Source: an uncultured Shewanella sp.
GTDB taxonomy: Bacteria; Pseudomonadota; Gammaproteobacteria; Enterobacterales; Shewanellaceae
Direction: 5' to 3'
Assembly (NCBI RefSeq): GCF_947497935.1
Contig: NZ_CANMIO010000003.1
Location: 124,001 to 188,000 of the forward strand
Length of the DNA: 64,000 bases
Under the pieces are notes generated by a model. It made no database searches and was not told the origin of the DNA. It saw only the letters and a list, made by a program, of their open reading frames with translations. The first letter of the stretch is position 1; every line of letters starts with the position of its first letter. Both the position numbers and the translations under genes were made by a program. Shown in pieces: positions 1 to 8,658 of this stretch.

Positions 1-1613
1 GCGCCGTGTTTGCCTACCGGATCTGGGTACAGGTTCCCGCTGTTGAACGCTCTTTATTAAAAGTCTCCGAACAGGAAATCGTCGCATTAAACTTCGCCTT
101 CGAGCAGATGAGTAAGCCACTACATACCATTAATTACGACTATGCCGTTTGGGATAGAACCTACAGCTATATGAAATCAAAAAGTGTTGCTGCTAAGCGA
201 TATTACGAGCAACACGAATACCCTGATGACACCTTCAAAAGTTTAAAAGTCGATGGCGTGTTTATCTTCAATAATGAAAATAATATCGTTTTTAGTAAGG
301 GGTTTCGCCATAATAGCGATGATGAAAAACTTCAATTTGATTTGATGGACTTTGCTCAATCTCCTGAAAATAAACTACTATCTCCTTTGAATAAAACCGC
401 TCTGCCACCTCAAGAGCAGCCTTACTATCACCCCAGCAATGTACCGACAAAAAGTGGGCTTATTGCCACTAAATATGGCCCAGCCCTATACAATTCCAGC
501 AGTATTTTACAGTCCAACCGTACTGGACCAATAATGGGCTATATCGTGTTTATCCGCTTGATTGATGATGAATTTATGGCAGAGTTATCTAGATACACAG
601 CTGCAGGTGTCGAGATGCAAGAGGTCAACGACACAGATGACGTTGCCCAAATCCCCTATTTAGGCGCTGGCTTTCATTTAACGAAATTGCAGCCAACCTC
701 AGAGCGTCTTGTGCGTAATATTGACGGTCAACCATTGATAAAATTTACCTTGTACCATACCAATACAGAGCCGCCTGCCATATTAGGTAGCGGTATCTAT
801 ATCCTACTGGCAGAGATGACTGTCTTGTTATTATTAGCCTACTTCCTCTATTCGTATTTCTTAGTACGTCCGGTCAGAAAGCTTGCTATTGATATTGAAG
901 AGATGGATAAGAGCCGAGAAATAAAAACCCTCAAACACCGCTACCCAATCACAGAGTTAGTGAATGTCGCCACTCACTTCAACGCACTTATGGGCACGAT
1001 CCAAGAGCAAACTAAGTTACTCAACGAGCAAGTTTATATCGATAAACTAACCAATATCCCTAACCGCCGCGGCTTTGAGCAAAGGCTAGAGACCTATTGC
1101 CAACTGCTTGCTCGGCAGCAAATTGGCTTTACCCTGATTATTGCCGATGTGGATCACTTCAAAGAGTATAACGATACTCTTGGTCACTTAGCCGGTGATG
1201 AGGCGTTAATTAAAGTCGCCCAAACCCTGAGTCAGCAATTTTTCCGTGCCGACGACATATGTGCACGCTTTGGTGGCGAAGAGTTTATTATGCTAGTTAG
1301 AGATATTCCAGACGAGCCATTGATTAGAAAGCTCGACGGTATAAAGCAGGCCTTTGATAATTTAGCCTTCCCTCACCCCAACTCTACTGCCGCCGACCAT
1401 GTCACAGTGAGTCTCGGAGTGTGTCGCGTGCAGGCGGTCGAAGGCTATGAATTTAAAGGTGCTGCAAACATCATAGGTCAACAAGCTGCATTAATGGCGG
1501 ATAAGGCACTTTATCAAGCTAAGAATGCCGGACGCAATCAATACGCCAAGGTCACAATTTCAATCGATGAGATTGAAATCTTAGAGGCGAACATCCCAAG
1601 CAACCGCCTCTAA
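1..1613 (+). CDS. CHASE4-HAMP-GGDEF diguanylate cyclase (5' end outside window)
   Basis: Membrane-bound enzyme predicted to make c-di-GMP from two GTP. The reading frame is open to the window edge; the first membrane helix expected before the sensor domain is missing, so the gene is partial and the GTG at base 6 is not trusted as the start. Visible order: CHASE4-type extracytoplasmic sensor (about residues 20-250 of the visible part, with the NYDYAVWDRTY signature), membrane helix near 261-287, HAMP linker, GGDEF domain from about 345. The catalytic signature is GGEEF near 423, preceded at the usual five-residue spacing by an RADD inhibitory site, so the enzyme should be active and subject to product inhibition. 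It converges with the acylase gene downstream. Confidence 0.9.
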   Translation, partial: AVFAYRIWVQVPAVERSLLKVSEQEIVALNFAFEQMSKPLHTINYDYAVWDRTYSYMKSKSVAAKRYYEQHEYPDDTFKSLKVDGVFIFNNENNIVFSKGFRHNSDDEKLQFDLMDFAQSPENKLLSPLNKTALPPQEQPYYHPSNVPTKSGLIATKYGPALYNSSSILQSNRTGPIMGYIVFIRLIDDEFMAELSRYTAAGVEMQEVNDTDDVAQIPYLGAGFHLTKLQPTSERLVRNIDGQPLIKFTLYHTNTEPPAILGSGIYILLAEMTVLLLLAYFLYSYFLVRPVRKLAIDIEEMDKSREIKTLKHRYPITELVNVATHFNALMGTIQEQTKLLNEQVYIDKLTNIPNRRGFEQRLETYCQLLARQQIGFTLIIADVDHFKEYNDTLGHLAGDEALIKVAQTLSQQFFRADDICARFGGEEFIMLVRDIPDEPLIRKLDGIKQAFDNLAFPHPNSTAADHVTVSLGVCRVQAVEGYEFKGAANIIGQQAALMADKALYQAKNAGRNQYAKVTISIDEIEILEANIPSNRL

Positions 1614-1639
1614 CATTTCACTTAATAAGCCAATCCGCA

Positions 1640-1664
1640 AAAGGCTCTGTTACCCAGAGTCTTT
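1640..1664 (+). terminator. weak hairpin after the diguanylate cyclase
   Basis: Ten-base stem AAAGGCTCTG / CAGAGTCTTT with one mismatch and a five-base loop, 27 bases after the stop. The T-run is short, so termination is uncertain. Confidence 0.35.
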
Positions 1665-1778
1665 GCTGCATGAGAGTAGTATAAGCGTTCCATAAGAGTG
1701 CCATTTAAGCCCAATTAGATAAACATAATGGGAAGCATAACTGATACTTTTAATATCGTTTTACTACTGCAGTTACTG

Positions 1779-4079
1779 CTAATAAGAGACAGGTGAGATC
1801 TCCAGCCTATGAACAGACCTACCTGGCAGTAACGGGGTACTCTGCTGAGTTGCATACTCATCAAACCCCGCTCGATAAAAATCCGATAGCGGATGACCCG
1901 ACTGGCCACCGGGTATTGTCATAATGGCATTGGCTTCATCACCAGGCTGCACGATAAAACGTTGTGACGCGCCAAATGATGCACCTTGTACCGCAGGCAT
2001 AAAGCTGTCACCAAAGCCTTCAACTATTGGCATATCCAGCAATGTGCTCAGTGCTGGAATTTGCTTAGAAAATGGGTGCTGGATCTTAAGTTGATTCACC
2101 TGACCCCAAGCTAAATCAGCTAGATCATTATGTTCACTGTATTTTTCTAAGCTGACTCGTTTAGCGTTAAGGTACATCTGCAATAAGTGACCAGACCAAC
2201 TCACCTCTTCTATAGGTAACCAATCTGGATCTTGTGCGTTAATTAGCTGCCAGATCCCCGGTTCCAAATAACGCTTTATCGGCGACAGACTAAGTTGATA
2301 TTTAGCCAGTTCAGTTTCTATCGGTGCAAAGGTCGTATCAATCACCATGCTTCTAAAGTGTCTCACTAATGTATAGCCTACTGAGTCGCTGCACGCACAG
2401 GCTTGCCATGAGTTAAGATACTCAATATCTTGTGCGAATCGCTCTGGCTGATCGCTCAATTGTTTAAGCAACAACTGCTGCCAAGGCAGTAAAAAACGCG
2501 CCTCATTATCCAGCTGTAATTGATAGAAGTCCTTGGCGGTGAAACGATCCGACTCGAATAGTCTATCTCGGATCTGCATACTGCGAGCGCCAAGCGCATA
2601 ACCTCCGTCGCCTAGTTGCTTATGTTCTTCCACCGAGACTACACGAGAGTTTCCAGTCCATAAGCGGTTGCTTTCAGGGTTGATAACGTATGGTAAGTCA
2701 GCTTTATCATGCTGCCAATTTACACTCTGAAAGTCCGATGTTGCCATAGCAACATCACTTGGGTTTGTTCTCGATGGATAAGCGCCTGCAGGCTTCCAAG
2801 CGGCATTGCCATTTCGGTCCACCAGCAATAAATTTTGCACCGGGATCCCCATCGTCTCAGCAACAGCAATACCTTGTTTAACATTCCCGATGCTATCAAG
2901 CTCAATTAGCTGCATATCCACCGCATAATCGCTATGGCCAACCCAAGATAGCGCATACCTTTTATCGCCCACCTCTTTGACTGGGCCATAAGGTGACATC
3001 TCTATGGTATAGCTTACCTCTGAATCGGGTAACCCAATGGTTTCATGCTCAAAATAGGTCGGCGTTTGCTCATCGATTGCCACCCAATCCGCGGTATCGA
3101 TATACGCATTGGTGAAGCCCCAAGCTACATCGCCATTACTGCCCACCACAATCGCAGGCGCGCCTGGCAAAGACACGCCTGTAACTTGCACCTCTTGCCC
3201 ACCCTTTTGATAATTCAGTTGGGCGCGATACCAGATAATCGGCACAGCAAAAGACAGATGCATATCGTCTGATAACATAGCCTTACCATTAGCTGTTAAA
3301 GCTCCGGTAACCGCCCAGTTGTTGCTGCCGATATCGAGTGGTTCTGCGATCTCTTGGGATTGCGCCTGTGCGAGCAAGTTTGCTGAAAGTTGAGGAATAG
3401 GCAGTGGCACTAAGCTGAGTTCACTACCATCGAGGGAGGCTTGGTATTGGCTTGGCTGAATAAGAAAGTCAACCATCTGCTCGCCAAATAGCGCCTGCAC
3501 TTGGGTTAGCGCTAAATCGCGCTTAATGGTGTTGCCTTGTAAATCCAGATACATGCTATAGATCACCAGCAAGCTATCTGCAGGTTGCCACGGCTTAGGC
3601 TCGGCTCCAGTTACTATGTACTCGAACGATGACAGGGTCTGCGCAGCAAGTGCGTCATTTACCCCTTGAGCGTATGTGGTCAGAACCTTTAAGTGTGCTG
3701 CATCGAGTTTAGTGATGATTCGCTCGGCGCGCTTACGTAATTGATGAAAACGACGACGCTTATCTAAGTCTAAGGCTTTTTCACCGAAGATCTCCGCTAG
3801 CTCTCCAGCTGAGTTGCGCCGTAGCAGATCCATTTGAAAGAATCTGTCCTGCCCATGAGCGTAACCTAAGCCATAGGCCGCATCTTGCCGGTCAGCGGCG
3901 TGAATAATTGCCGTGCCAAGTCTATCTCGCTCAAGACTCACTTTTTGCTTAACGTTTTCGCTCGCTAAGTTCTTATCGAGCGCTGGCAAGCTCAAAAATA
4001 ACGTTAAGTACAAGCCAGCTGAAACAGCAACGGCAACTGACGTGGTTCCAATGAGTGCTATTTTTATTATTTTATGCAT
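1779..4079 (-). CDS. penicillin acylase (S45) family N-terminal nucleophile hydrolase
   Basis: Exported amidase of the penicillin acylase / acyl-homoserine-lactone acylase family. An N-terminal hydrophobic segment (about residues 8-30) should send it to the periplasm. The family matures by autocleavage before a serine that becomes the catalytic N-terminus; here this is Ser252 in the sequence GSNNWAVTG, giving an alpha chain of about 250 residues and a beta chain of about 515, normal for the family. The alpha chain has the usual LGYAHGQDRFFQMDLLRR block. The natural substrate (beta-lactam side chain, acyl-homoserine lactone or another amide) cannot be read from the sequence. Monocistronic, convergent with the upstream cyclase. 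Confidence 0.88.
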   Translation of the reverse strand: MHKIIKIALIGTTSVAVAVSAGLYLTLFLSLPALDKNLASENVKQKVSLERDRLGTAIIHAADRQDAAYGLGYAHGQDRFFQMDLLRRNSAGELAEIFGEKALDLDKRRRFHQLRKRAERIITKLDAAHLKVLTTYAQGVNDALAAQTLSSFEYIVTGAEPKPWQPADSLLVIYSMYLDLQGNTIKRDLALTQVQALFGEQMVDFLIQPSQYQASLDGSELSLVPLPIPQLSANLLAQAQSQEIAEPLDIGSNNWAVTGALTANGKAMLSDDMHLSFAVPIIWYRAQLNYQKGGQEVQVTGVSLPGAPAIVVGSNGDVAWGFTNAYIDTADWVAIDEQTPTYFEHETIGLPDSEVSYTIEMSPYGPVKEVGDKRYALSWVGHSDYAVDMQLIELDSIGNVKQGIAVAETMGIPVQNLLLVDRNGNAAWKPAGAYPSRTNPSDVAMATSDFQSVNWQHDKADLPYVINPESNRLWTGNSRVVSVEEHKQLGDGGYALGARSMQIRDRLFESDRFTAKDFYQLQLDNEARFLLPWQQLLLKQLSDQPERFAQDIEYLNSWQACACSDSVGYTLVRHFRSMVIDTTFAPIETELAKYQLSLSPIKRYLEPGIWQLINAQDPDWLPIEEVSWSGHLLQMYLNAKRVSLEKYSEHNDLADLAWGQVNQLKIQHPFSKQIPALSTLLDMPIVEGFGDSFMPAVQGASFGASQRFIVQPGDEANAIMTIPGGQSGHPLSDFYRAGFDEYATQQSTPLLPGRSVHRLEISPVSY

Positions 4080-4346
4080 CGCTTCTGCTATCCCTGCGCT
4101 AAAAATTAATCTAATGCATCATAAACTGGGTTGCAAAAATGTTAAACAGTCATTTGAATTTTATATTCGTGTCATAGCCATTCAGCGAGTTGTGCTAGGC
4201 TAGCGCCTTAATGGTCGTATTCAGTTCCTCAGTGAATTAGATATAAGTAAAACACAACAGGCTCTATCTGAGTGCTGGCAGTTTTTAGTGCAACCAGTTT
4301 TATATGTAGCGATTACAAAGCTGTGGCTAAACATTCTAGGAGTAAG

Positions 4347-4598
4347 ATGGCAAAACCGAATAAGAAAGGGCCGACACAAACGGTCGAGATCTTCTGCGCT
4401 AAATGTAAAGCCCAGCTATTTAAGTACCGAAAAGGTGGCAAGGGCGCACTGGTTAAGTGCTTTAAGGAACGCATCGTCGAAGACTACACACAAACGCCCT
4501 GCCAATGCCCGAGCTGCGAACAAATCTTTGCACACGATACGCTAATCCGCGGCGCTCCTGCGTTTAAGATGATAGGTGGTAAGGTCACAATGAAGTAG
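4347..4598 (+). CDS. small zinc-ribbon-like protein
   Basis: An 83-residue lysine-rich protein with two cysteine pairs: CAKC near residue 15 and a C-x-CPSC cluster near residue 50, a spacing typical of zinc-ribbon folds. The ATG at 4347 is chosen over an upstream in-frame start because it has a clear AGGAG Shine-Dalgarno at 4338-4342 and the protein then starts MAKPNKKG. No enzymatic motif is visible. It may bind nucleic acid or protein; the function is unknown. It stands alone between the divergent acylase gene and repeat A. Confidence 0.7.
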   Translation: MAKPNKKGPTQTVEIFCAKCKAQLFKYRKGGKGALVKCFKERIVEDYTQTPCQCPSCEQIFAHDTLIRGAPAFKMIGGKVTMK

Positions 4599-4606
4599 CT
4601 GCCTTG

Positions 4607-4870
4607 GAATGAAGGCTGGTTACATTTCTATTTGTGCTCGGTGTTATATGGCTGTGAGTATTAAATCGATGCTTTAGAGTTATTAATCGCCTGCAGCGGG
4701 TGCTGGACTGGATGTCCGAATGTCGTGATCACATGGTCAATGATGTTCCCTACATCATAATGACATTTCCCATATCCCTATGGGTCAGATGTGAATGAAC
4801 GACCTTATGTGCAGACACTGCCGTGACACGCAGCAAGTCCATCCTTGGAAGCTCGGCCGTATCTACACCG
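4607..4870 (+). repeat. dispersed repeat A, copy 1, ending in part of inverted repeat B
   Basis: From 4607 to about 4740 this matches 17813-17935 with few differences (both contain TTACATTTCTATTTGTGCTC and GGATGTCCGAATGTCGTGAT). Copy 1 then has about 55 extra bases (4736-4790, with small inverted repeats) before matching again at a TATGTGCAGACACTG block. It ends at 4853-4868 with GGCCGTATCTACACC, the end of repeat B in reverse orientation. No open frame is supported. Together with the attC-like end downstream it fills the gap before the cupin gene. Confidence 0.75.
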
Positions 4871-4892
4871 GATAATTGGTGTTTTCATTTAG

Positions 4893-4963
4893 AACAGTTG
4901 GTTTTTGCTCCTTTGTCGCTTATTTTAACCAACTATTATTTGCCCATTATTAGGGCGTTAGCA
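4893..4963 (+). other. attC-like 3' half upstream of the cupin cassette
   Basis: Integron attC architecture: an inner stem CAGTTGGTT (4895-4903) / AACCAACT (4927-4934) around a variable terminal structure, then the typical right end with TATTATTTGCCC and GGGCGTTAGC (4953-4962). The left simple site cannot be found; repeat A/B sequence takes its place, so this is probably a truncated site. Basis: visible sequence compared with the known attC organisation. Confidence 0.6.
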
Positions 4964-4986
4964 GTACATAAATGTATGGAGTCAAA

Positions 4987-5352
4987 ATGAAACTTGAAGC
5001 TATTAATATTAAAGATAAGTTCACAAAATTTACGGAGCACTGGTCACCGCGTGTTGTTGCTGAAATGAATGACTATCAATTTAAGCTAGTAAAAGTTGAA
5101 GGGGAATTTGTTTGGCATGACCATCCTGATACTGATGAAGTATTCATAGTAATGGAAGGTATCCTTGATATCGAATTCCGTGATGGTGTCGTCACTTTAA
5201 ATTCAGGTGAAATGTTTGTAATTCCTAAAGGTGTAGAACACAAGCCAGTTGCTAACACCGAATGTAAAGTCATGATTGTTGAACCAAAAGGTGTTGTTAA
5301 TACGGGTGACTCCGGTAGTGAACTAACTGCCGAAAATGACGTTTGGGTGTAA
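4987..5352 (+). CDS. cupin-domain protein on a cassette-like unit
   Basis: A 121-residue single-domain cupin. Metal-binding motif 1 is seen as [10 protein letters not shown] (about residues 39-48) with the conserved glycine before the second strand set, and motif 2 as PKGVEHKP (about 85-92). Such small cupins bind a metal and may act as isomerases, dioxygenases or sugar/hormone binders; the substrate is not predictable. The ATG at 4987 is preferred to that at 4972 because GGAG lies just upstream (4978-4981). The gene starts 24 bases after one attC-like end and stops 5 bases before a second one, the layout of an integron gene cassette. Confidence 0.85.
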   Translation: MKLEAINIKDKFTKFTEHWSPRVVAEMNDYQFKLVKVEGEFVWHDHPDTDEVFIVMEGILDIEFRDGVVTLNSGEMFVIPKGVEHKPVANTECKVMIVEPKGVVNTGDSGSELTAENDVWV

Positions 5353-5356
5353 AGTA

Positions 5357-5446
5357 CAGCTAACCAAGGCACTAAAGCGGGACTGCTAACAGTAGGCTCA
5401 GTTCCACATTGTAGCCAACAATTATCAGCCCTTAGTTGGGCGCTAC
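5357..5446 (+). other. attC-like recombination site after the cupin gene
   Basis: Begins with CAGCTAACCAAGGC immediately after the stop codon, has an imperfect inner stem GTAGGCT (5392-5398) / AGCCAAC (5413-5419), and ends with CAGCCCTTAGTTGGGCGCTA, close to the right end of Vibrio-type attC repeats. The final triplet cluster deviates (GCTACC rather than GTTAGC), so the site may be degenerate. Confidence 0.55.
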
Positions 5447-5550
5447 CCTATATCCGGTCGCTATACTTTTCTAATGCCAATACTCATTTCTAGATTTTAA
5501 CTCCAACAAACTTTTGTCCAAAAATGAGTTCGAGCTTTAATCATAATTCT

Positions 5551-5612
5551 ACATGCCAAAGATAATGTTGTTCTAACCAAGTATAGATACGGCTTAGACC
5601 GTCGAAAACAGG
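5551..5612 (+). repeat. dispersed repeat B, copy 1
   Basis: The core GATACGGCTTAGACCGTCGA (5586-5605) lies in a segment matching 18872-18934, and the inverse of 18141-18170. The core is an imperfect palindrome. The remainder of the 5353-5768 gap shows no gene. Confidence 0.65.
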
Positions 5613-5768
5613 GCTCTTTGCCGCGATAGCAAGCAACATCAATACAGCGTACTGGGCAACATGCTGTTATAATGGCAAACAGCAACACAGTTATCAGCGC
5701 CAATCTGCGTCTATCTGCGCCAAACCGATAACTGCAATAGATAAATCAGACACCTAATCGAGACTCGC

Positions 5769-7169
5769 ATGCCGTTTTCTAAGCTTGGATTAAGCACACC
5801 TATCGTTAAAGCCGTTACTGAGCAAGGCTACACTAGCCCTACTCCGATTCAAGCTAAGACCATTCCCGTTATTTTAAGTCAGCGTAACTTAATTGCTGCC
5901 GCGCAAACCGGTACGGGTAAGACCGCCAGTTTTGTACTGCCAATTCTAGAGATGCTTAGCCGCGCACAAACCCAACGTAAGAAGCGTATTCGCGCCTTAA
6001 TTCTTACCCCGACGCGTGAACTAGCGGTGCAAGTTGAAGACAACATCAGTCAATACGGCAAGCATTTAGATCTGACCTCTATGGCCATGTATGGCGGCGT
6101 CGACTCTAAGCCTCAGCGTGAGCGCTTAATCGAAGGTGTCGACATCTTAGTCGCAACGCCAGGCCGTTTGCTCGACATGTATACCCAACGCGCCATTCAT
6201 TTCGATGAGTTAGAAATTCTAGTGCTCGATGAAGCCGATAGAATGCTGGATATGGGCTTCATTGAAGACATCAATAAGATCATCGAAAAGCTGCCAGTCG
6301 ATAGACAGAGCCTACTTTTCTCGGCCACCCTATCACGCCAAGTAAAAGAGCTGGCAAGAGCGACCATCACGCGTCCTATCGAGATTTCGGTAACTCACAA
6401 CACGGACAACAAGCCGAAGATTGAGCAGTGGTTAGTGACCGTTGATAAAGACAAAAAATCGGCGCTACTAAGCCATTTGATTAATGAGAATAACTGGCAA
6501 CAGGCGCTTATTTTTATTGAGACCAAACAAGGCGCAGCCAAACTAGTTAGTCAGCTTGAAAAGCGGGGCATTACGGCTGAGTGTATTCATGGTGGCCGTA
6601 GCCAAGAGATCCGTGAGCAAATTCTGGCTGACTTTAAGTCGGGGAAAATTGGCTTATTGATCGCCACAGGTATCGCCGCCCGCGGTTTGGATATCGATGA
6701 GTTACCTTTAGTGATTAACTACGACTTGCCGTATCCAGCAGACGATTATATTCACCGTATTGGCCGTACCGGCCGTGCAGGTGCCAGCGGTGAAGCCGTT
6801 GCTTTGGTATCAAAAGATGACTTTAAAAATCTGTGCATGATTGAGACCCGTTTAGGTCACCTTATTGAACGCAGAGAAATTGAAGGCTTTGCGCCACGTA
6901 AAGAAGTACCAATCTCGATTTTGAATTTTAAACCTAAGAGCAAACAAAACACTGGAGCCGATAGCAAGCCAGCAAGTGATAAAAGAGCCTATGGCGATAA
7001 AAAACCAAAGTCGGCGTCCACTAAGCCAGTAAGAGACAATGACCGCAAGTTAGCTCAAGATAATGATAAGTCTTACAAGGCTAAGACTGACGAGATCAAG
7101 ACTCAAAAGATTGAGAGCAATAGTTTACCGCAAGATCCTTGGGCATTTTCAAAGTCAAAATTAACTTAA
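5769..7169 (+). CDS. rhlE: DEAD-box ATP-dependent RNA helicase, RhlE type
   Basis: ATP-driven RNA unwinding enzyme for rRNA maturation or RNA turnover in the cytoplasm. The motifs run in the normal order: Q motif GYTSPTPIQ, Walker A AAQTGTGKT, PTRELA, ATPGRL, DEAD within LDEADRMLDMGF, SAT, and motif VI HRIGRTGRAG. The two RecA-like lobes end near residue 375; the last ~90 residues are a lysine/serine-rich, low-complexity tail of the kind that anchors these helicases to RNA. Length is typical for RhlE. The first ATG is used. Monocistronic. Confidence 0.9.
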   Translation: MPFSKLGLSTPIVKAVTEQGYTSPTPIQAKTIPVILSQRNLIAAAQTGTGKTASFVLPILEMLSRAQTQRKKRIRALILTPTRELAVQVEDNISQYGKHLDLTSMAMYGGVDSKPQRERLIEGVDILVATPGRLLDMYTQRAIHFDELEILVLDEADRMLDMGFIEDINKIIEKLPVDRQSLLFSATLSRQVKELARATITRPIEISVTHNTDNKPKIEQWLVTVDKDKKSALLSHLINENNWQQALIFIETKQGAAKLVSQLEKRGITAECIHGGRSQEIREQILADFKSGKIGLLIATGIAARGLDIDELPLVINYDLPYPADDYIHRIGRTGRAGASGEAVALVSKDDFKNLCMIETRLGHLIERREIEGFAPRKEVPISILNFKPKSKQNTGADSKPASDKRAYGDKKPKSASTKPVRDNDRKLAQDNDKSYKAKTDEIKTQKIESNSLPQDPWAFSKSKLT

Positions 7170-7386
7170 TAGCCCCATTTTAGCTTCACTTTCGACCTGA
7201 TAGCTCTTAGCGCTTAGCTAATTGCTTTGGCTGTCAGGCCGATAAACCTTCTATCAGCCAGCCCTCAAATACCCCGCGTTAGCCCCCCATAACCAAAAAT
7301 ACGATAATTGTTTTCAATCAAGTAATTAAGTAGCACAGCCTTAGATTAATTCGTTTATACTAAACTAAATAAACTTAAGGATAAGT

Positions 7387-8568
7387 ATGTTTGCATTCAT
7401 TGAAAAACTGTCACATACACAGCGTAAATATGCGCTTATTCTAGGATCTATTAGCTTATTTTTAGGCGCTCTCTTGCTATGGAGTTTGAGCGGTTCTCAG
7501 CAAGCTAAACTCGCAAATGGCGCCATTATCGTGCTGCCAATCAAGCAACAAACCGAGAGTAACAGCACAAATTGGCAAGCCTATGCCCGCATGGAAAAAG
7601 TGATTAACCAACTTGGCACATCGGCGAACTACCCTGTCCTACTCACTGAAGATGTAATTGCAATGCTGTCCCAAGCATCGAGCTTTATCGATGATGGCCA
7701 AGCCATTGACCTTAACCGCTTATTTAATGTGTCGGGCGCGGCTTTAGTAGTTGAGTCATCAATATCTACAACGCCTCAGTTACAGCTTAGTTATCGTCTG
7801 CTTAATACTGAAAAAATTAAACAGGGAGTGATTAAAGCCGAATCGATTGATGCTTTGCAGCAGGCGCTGGTCGATACCATAGAGCAATTTGTTGATAGCC
7901 ATTACACCCAAACTGCCAGCCGTGAATGGTTTAGTGAACCACAGCTTATAGCAGCCCTAAGACAAATTCAGTATCGTGAATTAGCACAAGCCGAATCAAG
8001 CCTGAAGCAGCTGTTAGACAGTGACCCTACAAATCTGACAGCCATAAGATTATTAGCGCAATTACATATTGATGCAGAGGAGCTTAATTCGGCGGAGCAA
8101 TTACTCATACCTGCGATAAAGCAAGCGGAGCAGAATAACAAACGCCAACTCGCAAGGCTCAGACTCACTTTAGCTCAGGTCAAGCTAGATAACGAACAGC
8201 TCGAACTGGCGATAAGCGAGCTATCTCAGGCAAGGGCCTTAGCCGCCAACACACAAGACTGGCTTTATCTGGGTTATATCTCTAACTGGTCAGGTCATAT
8301 CTATCAGCGGCTCAATCGCTATAACAAGGCTAGAGCGCAGTATCAATACGCCTTCGAATACCAGAACAAATCCGGCTACCCTTCGGGCCAAGTGGCCGCC
8401 TTGAATAACCTCGCCCGTCTTGAAATCATTGAGCATAACTACAGCGCAGCATACAAGGCAGTCAAGCAATCCGTTGCGATTGTTACCCAGAGGAAGTTAA
8501 CCCACCTTCATGAAGAAACCTTTACGCTGTTGACCAAAATTGAAAACAAGTTGCAGCGGATCCGCTAA
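7387..8568 (+). CDS. membrane-anchored TPR-repeat protein
   Basis: A 393-residue protein with one N-terminal membrane anchor (about residues 17-36), then an extracytoplasmic region. Residues 45-170 resemble the periplasmic part of CadC-like sensors (an I-x-VLPI strand followed by alternating helices), and about 190-390 form helical pairs consistent with five or so TPR units (AESSLKQLLDSDPTNLTAIR; NKARAQYQYAFEYQNKSG). No DNA-binding domain precedes the anchor, so it is not itself a transcription factor. A scaffold or sensor role is inferred only. TAAGGA lies just upstream of the ATG. Confidence 0.7.
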   Translation: MFAFIEKLSHTQRKYALILGSISLFLGALLLWSLSGSQQAKLANGAIIVLPIKQQTESNSTNWQAYARMEKVINQLGTSANYPVLLTEDVIAMLSQASSFIDDGQAIDLNRLFNVSGAALVVESSISTTPQLQLSYRLLNTEKIKQGVIKAESIDALQQALVDTIEQFVDSHYTQTASREWFSEPQLIAALRQIQYRELAQAESSLKQLLDSDPTNLTAIRLLAQLHIDAEELNSAEQLLIPAIKQAEQNNKRQLARLRLTLAQVKLDNEQLELAISELSQARALAANTQDWLYLGYISNWSGHIYQRLNRYNKARAQYQYAFEYQNKSGYPSGQVAALNNLARLEIIEHNYSAAYKAVKQSVAIVTQRKLTHLHEETFTLLTKIENKLQRIR

Positions 8569-8658
8569 ACATTTTGGCTCAATTAGATCTCTGTGGAGGT
8601 CTCTATGGAGAGATAAGTAACCTCAAAATTAAGATCTAAGCTCAGAACTCATCAAAGC

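Noticed and set aside
4607..4870. Insertion sequence at repeat A
   Set aside because: No transposase frame, no clear terminal inverted repeats of its own or target duplication; only a short non-coding dispersed repeat is visible.
5497..5703. 68-codon minus-strand open frame before the helicase
   Set aside because: Overlaps repeat B, has no ribosome site and a non-protein-like composition.
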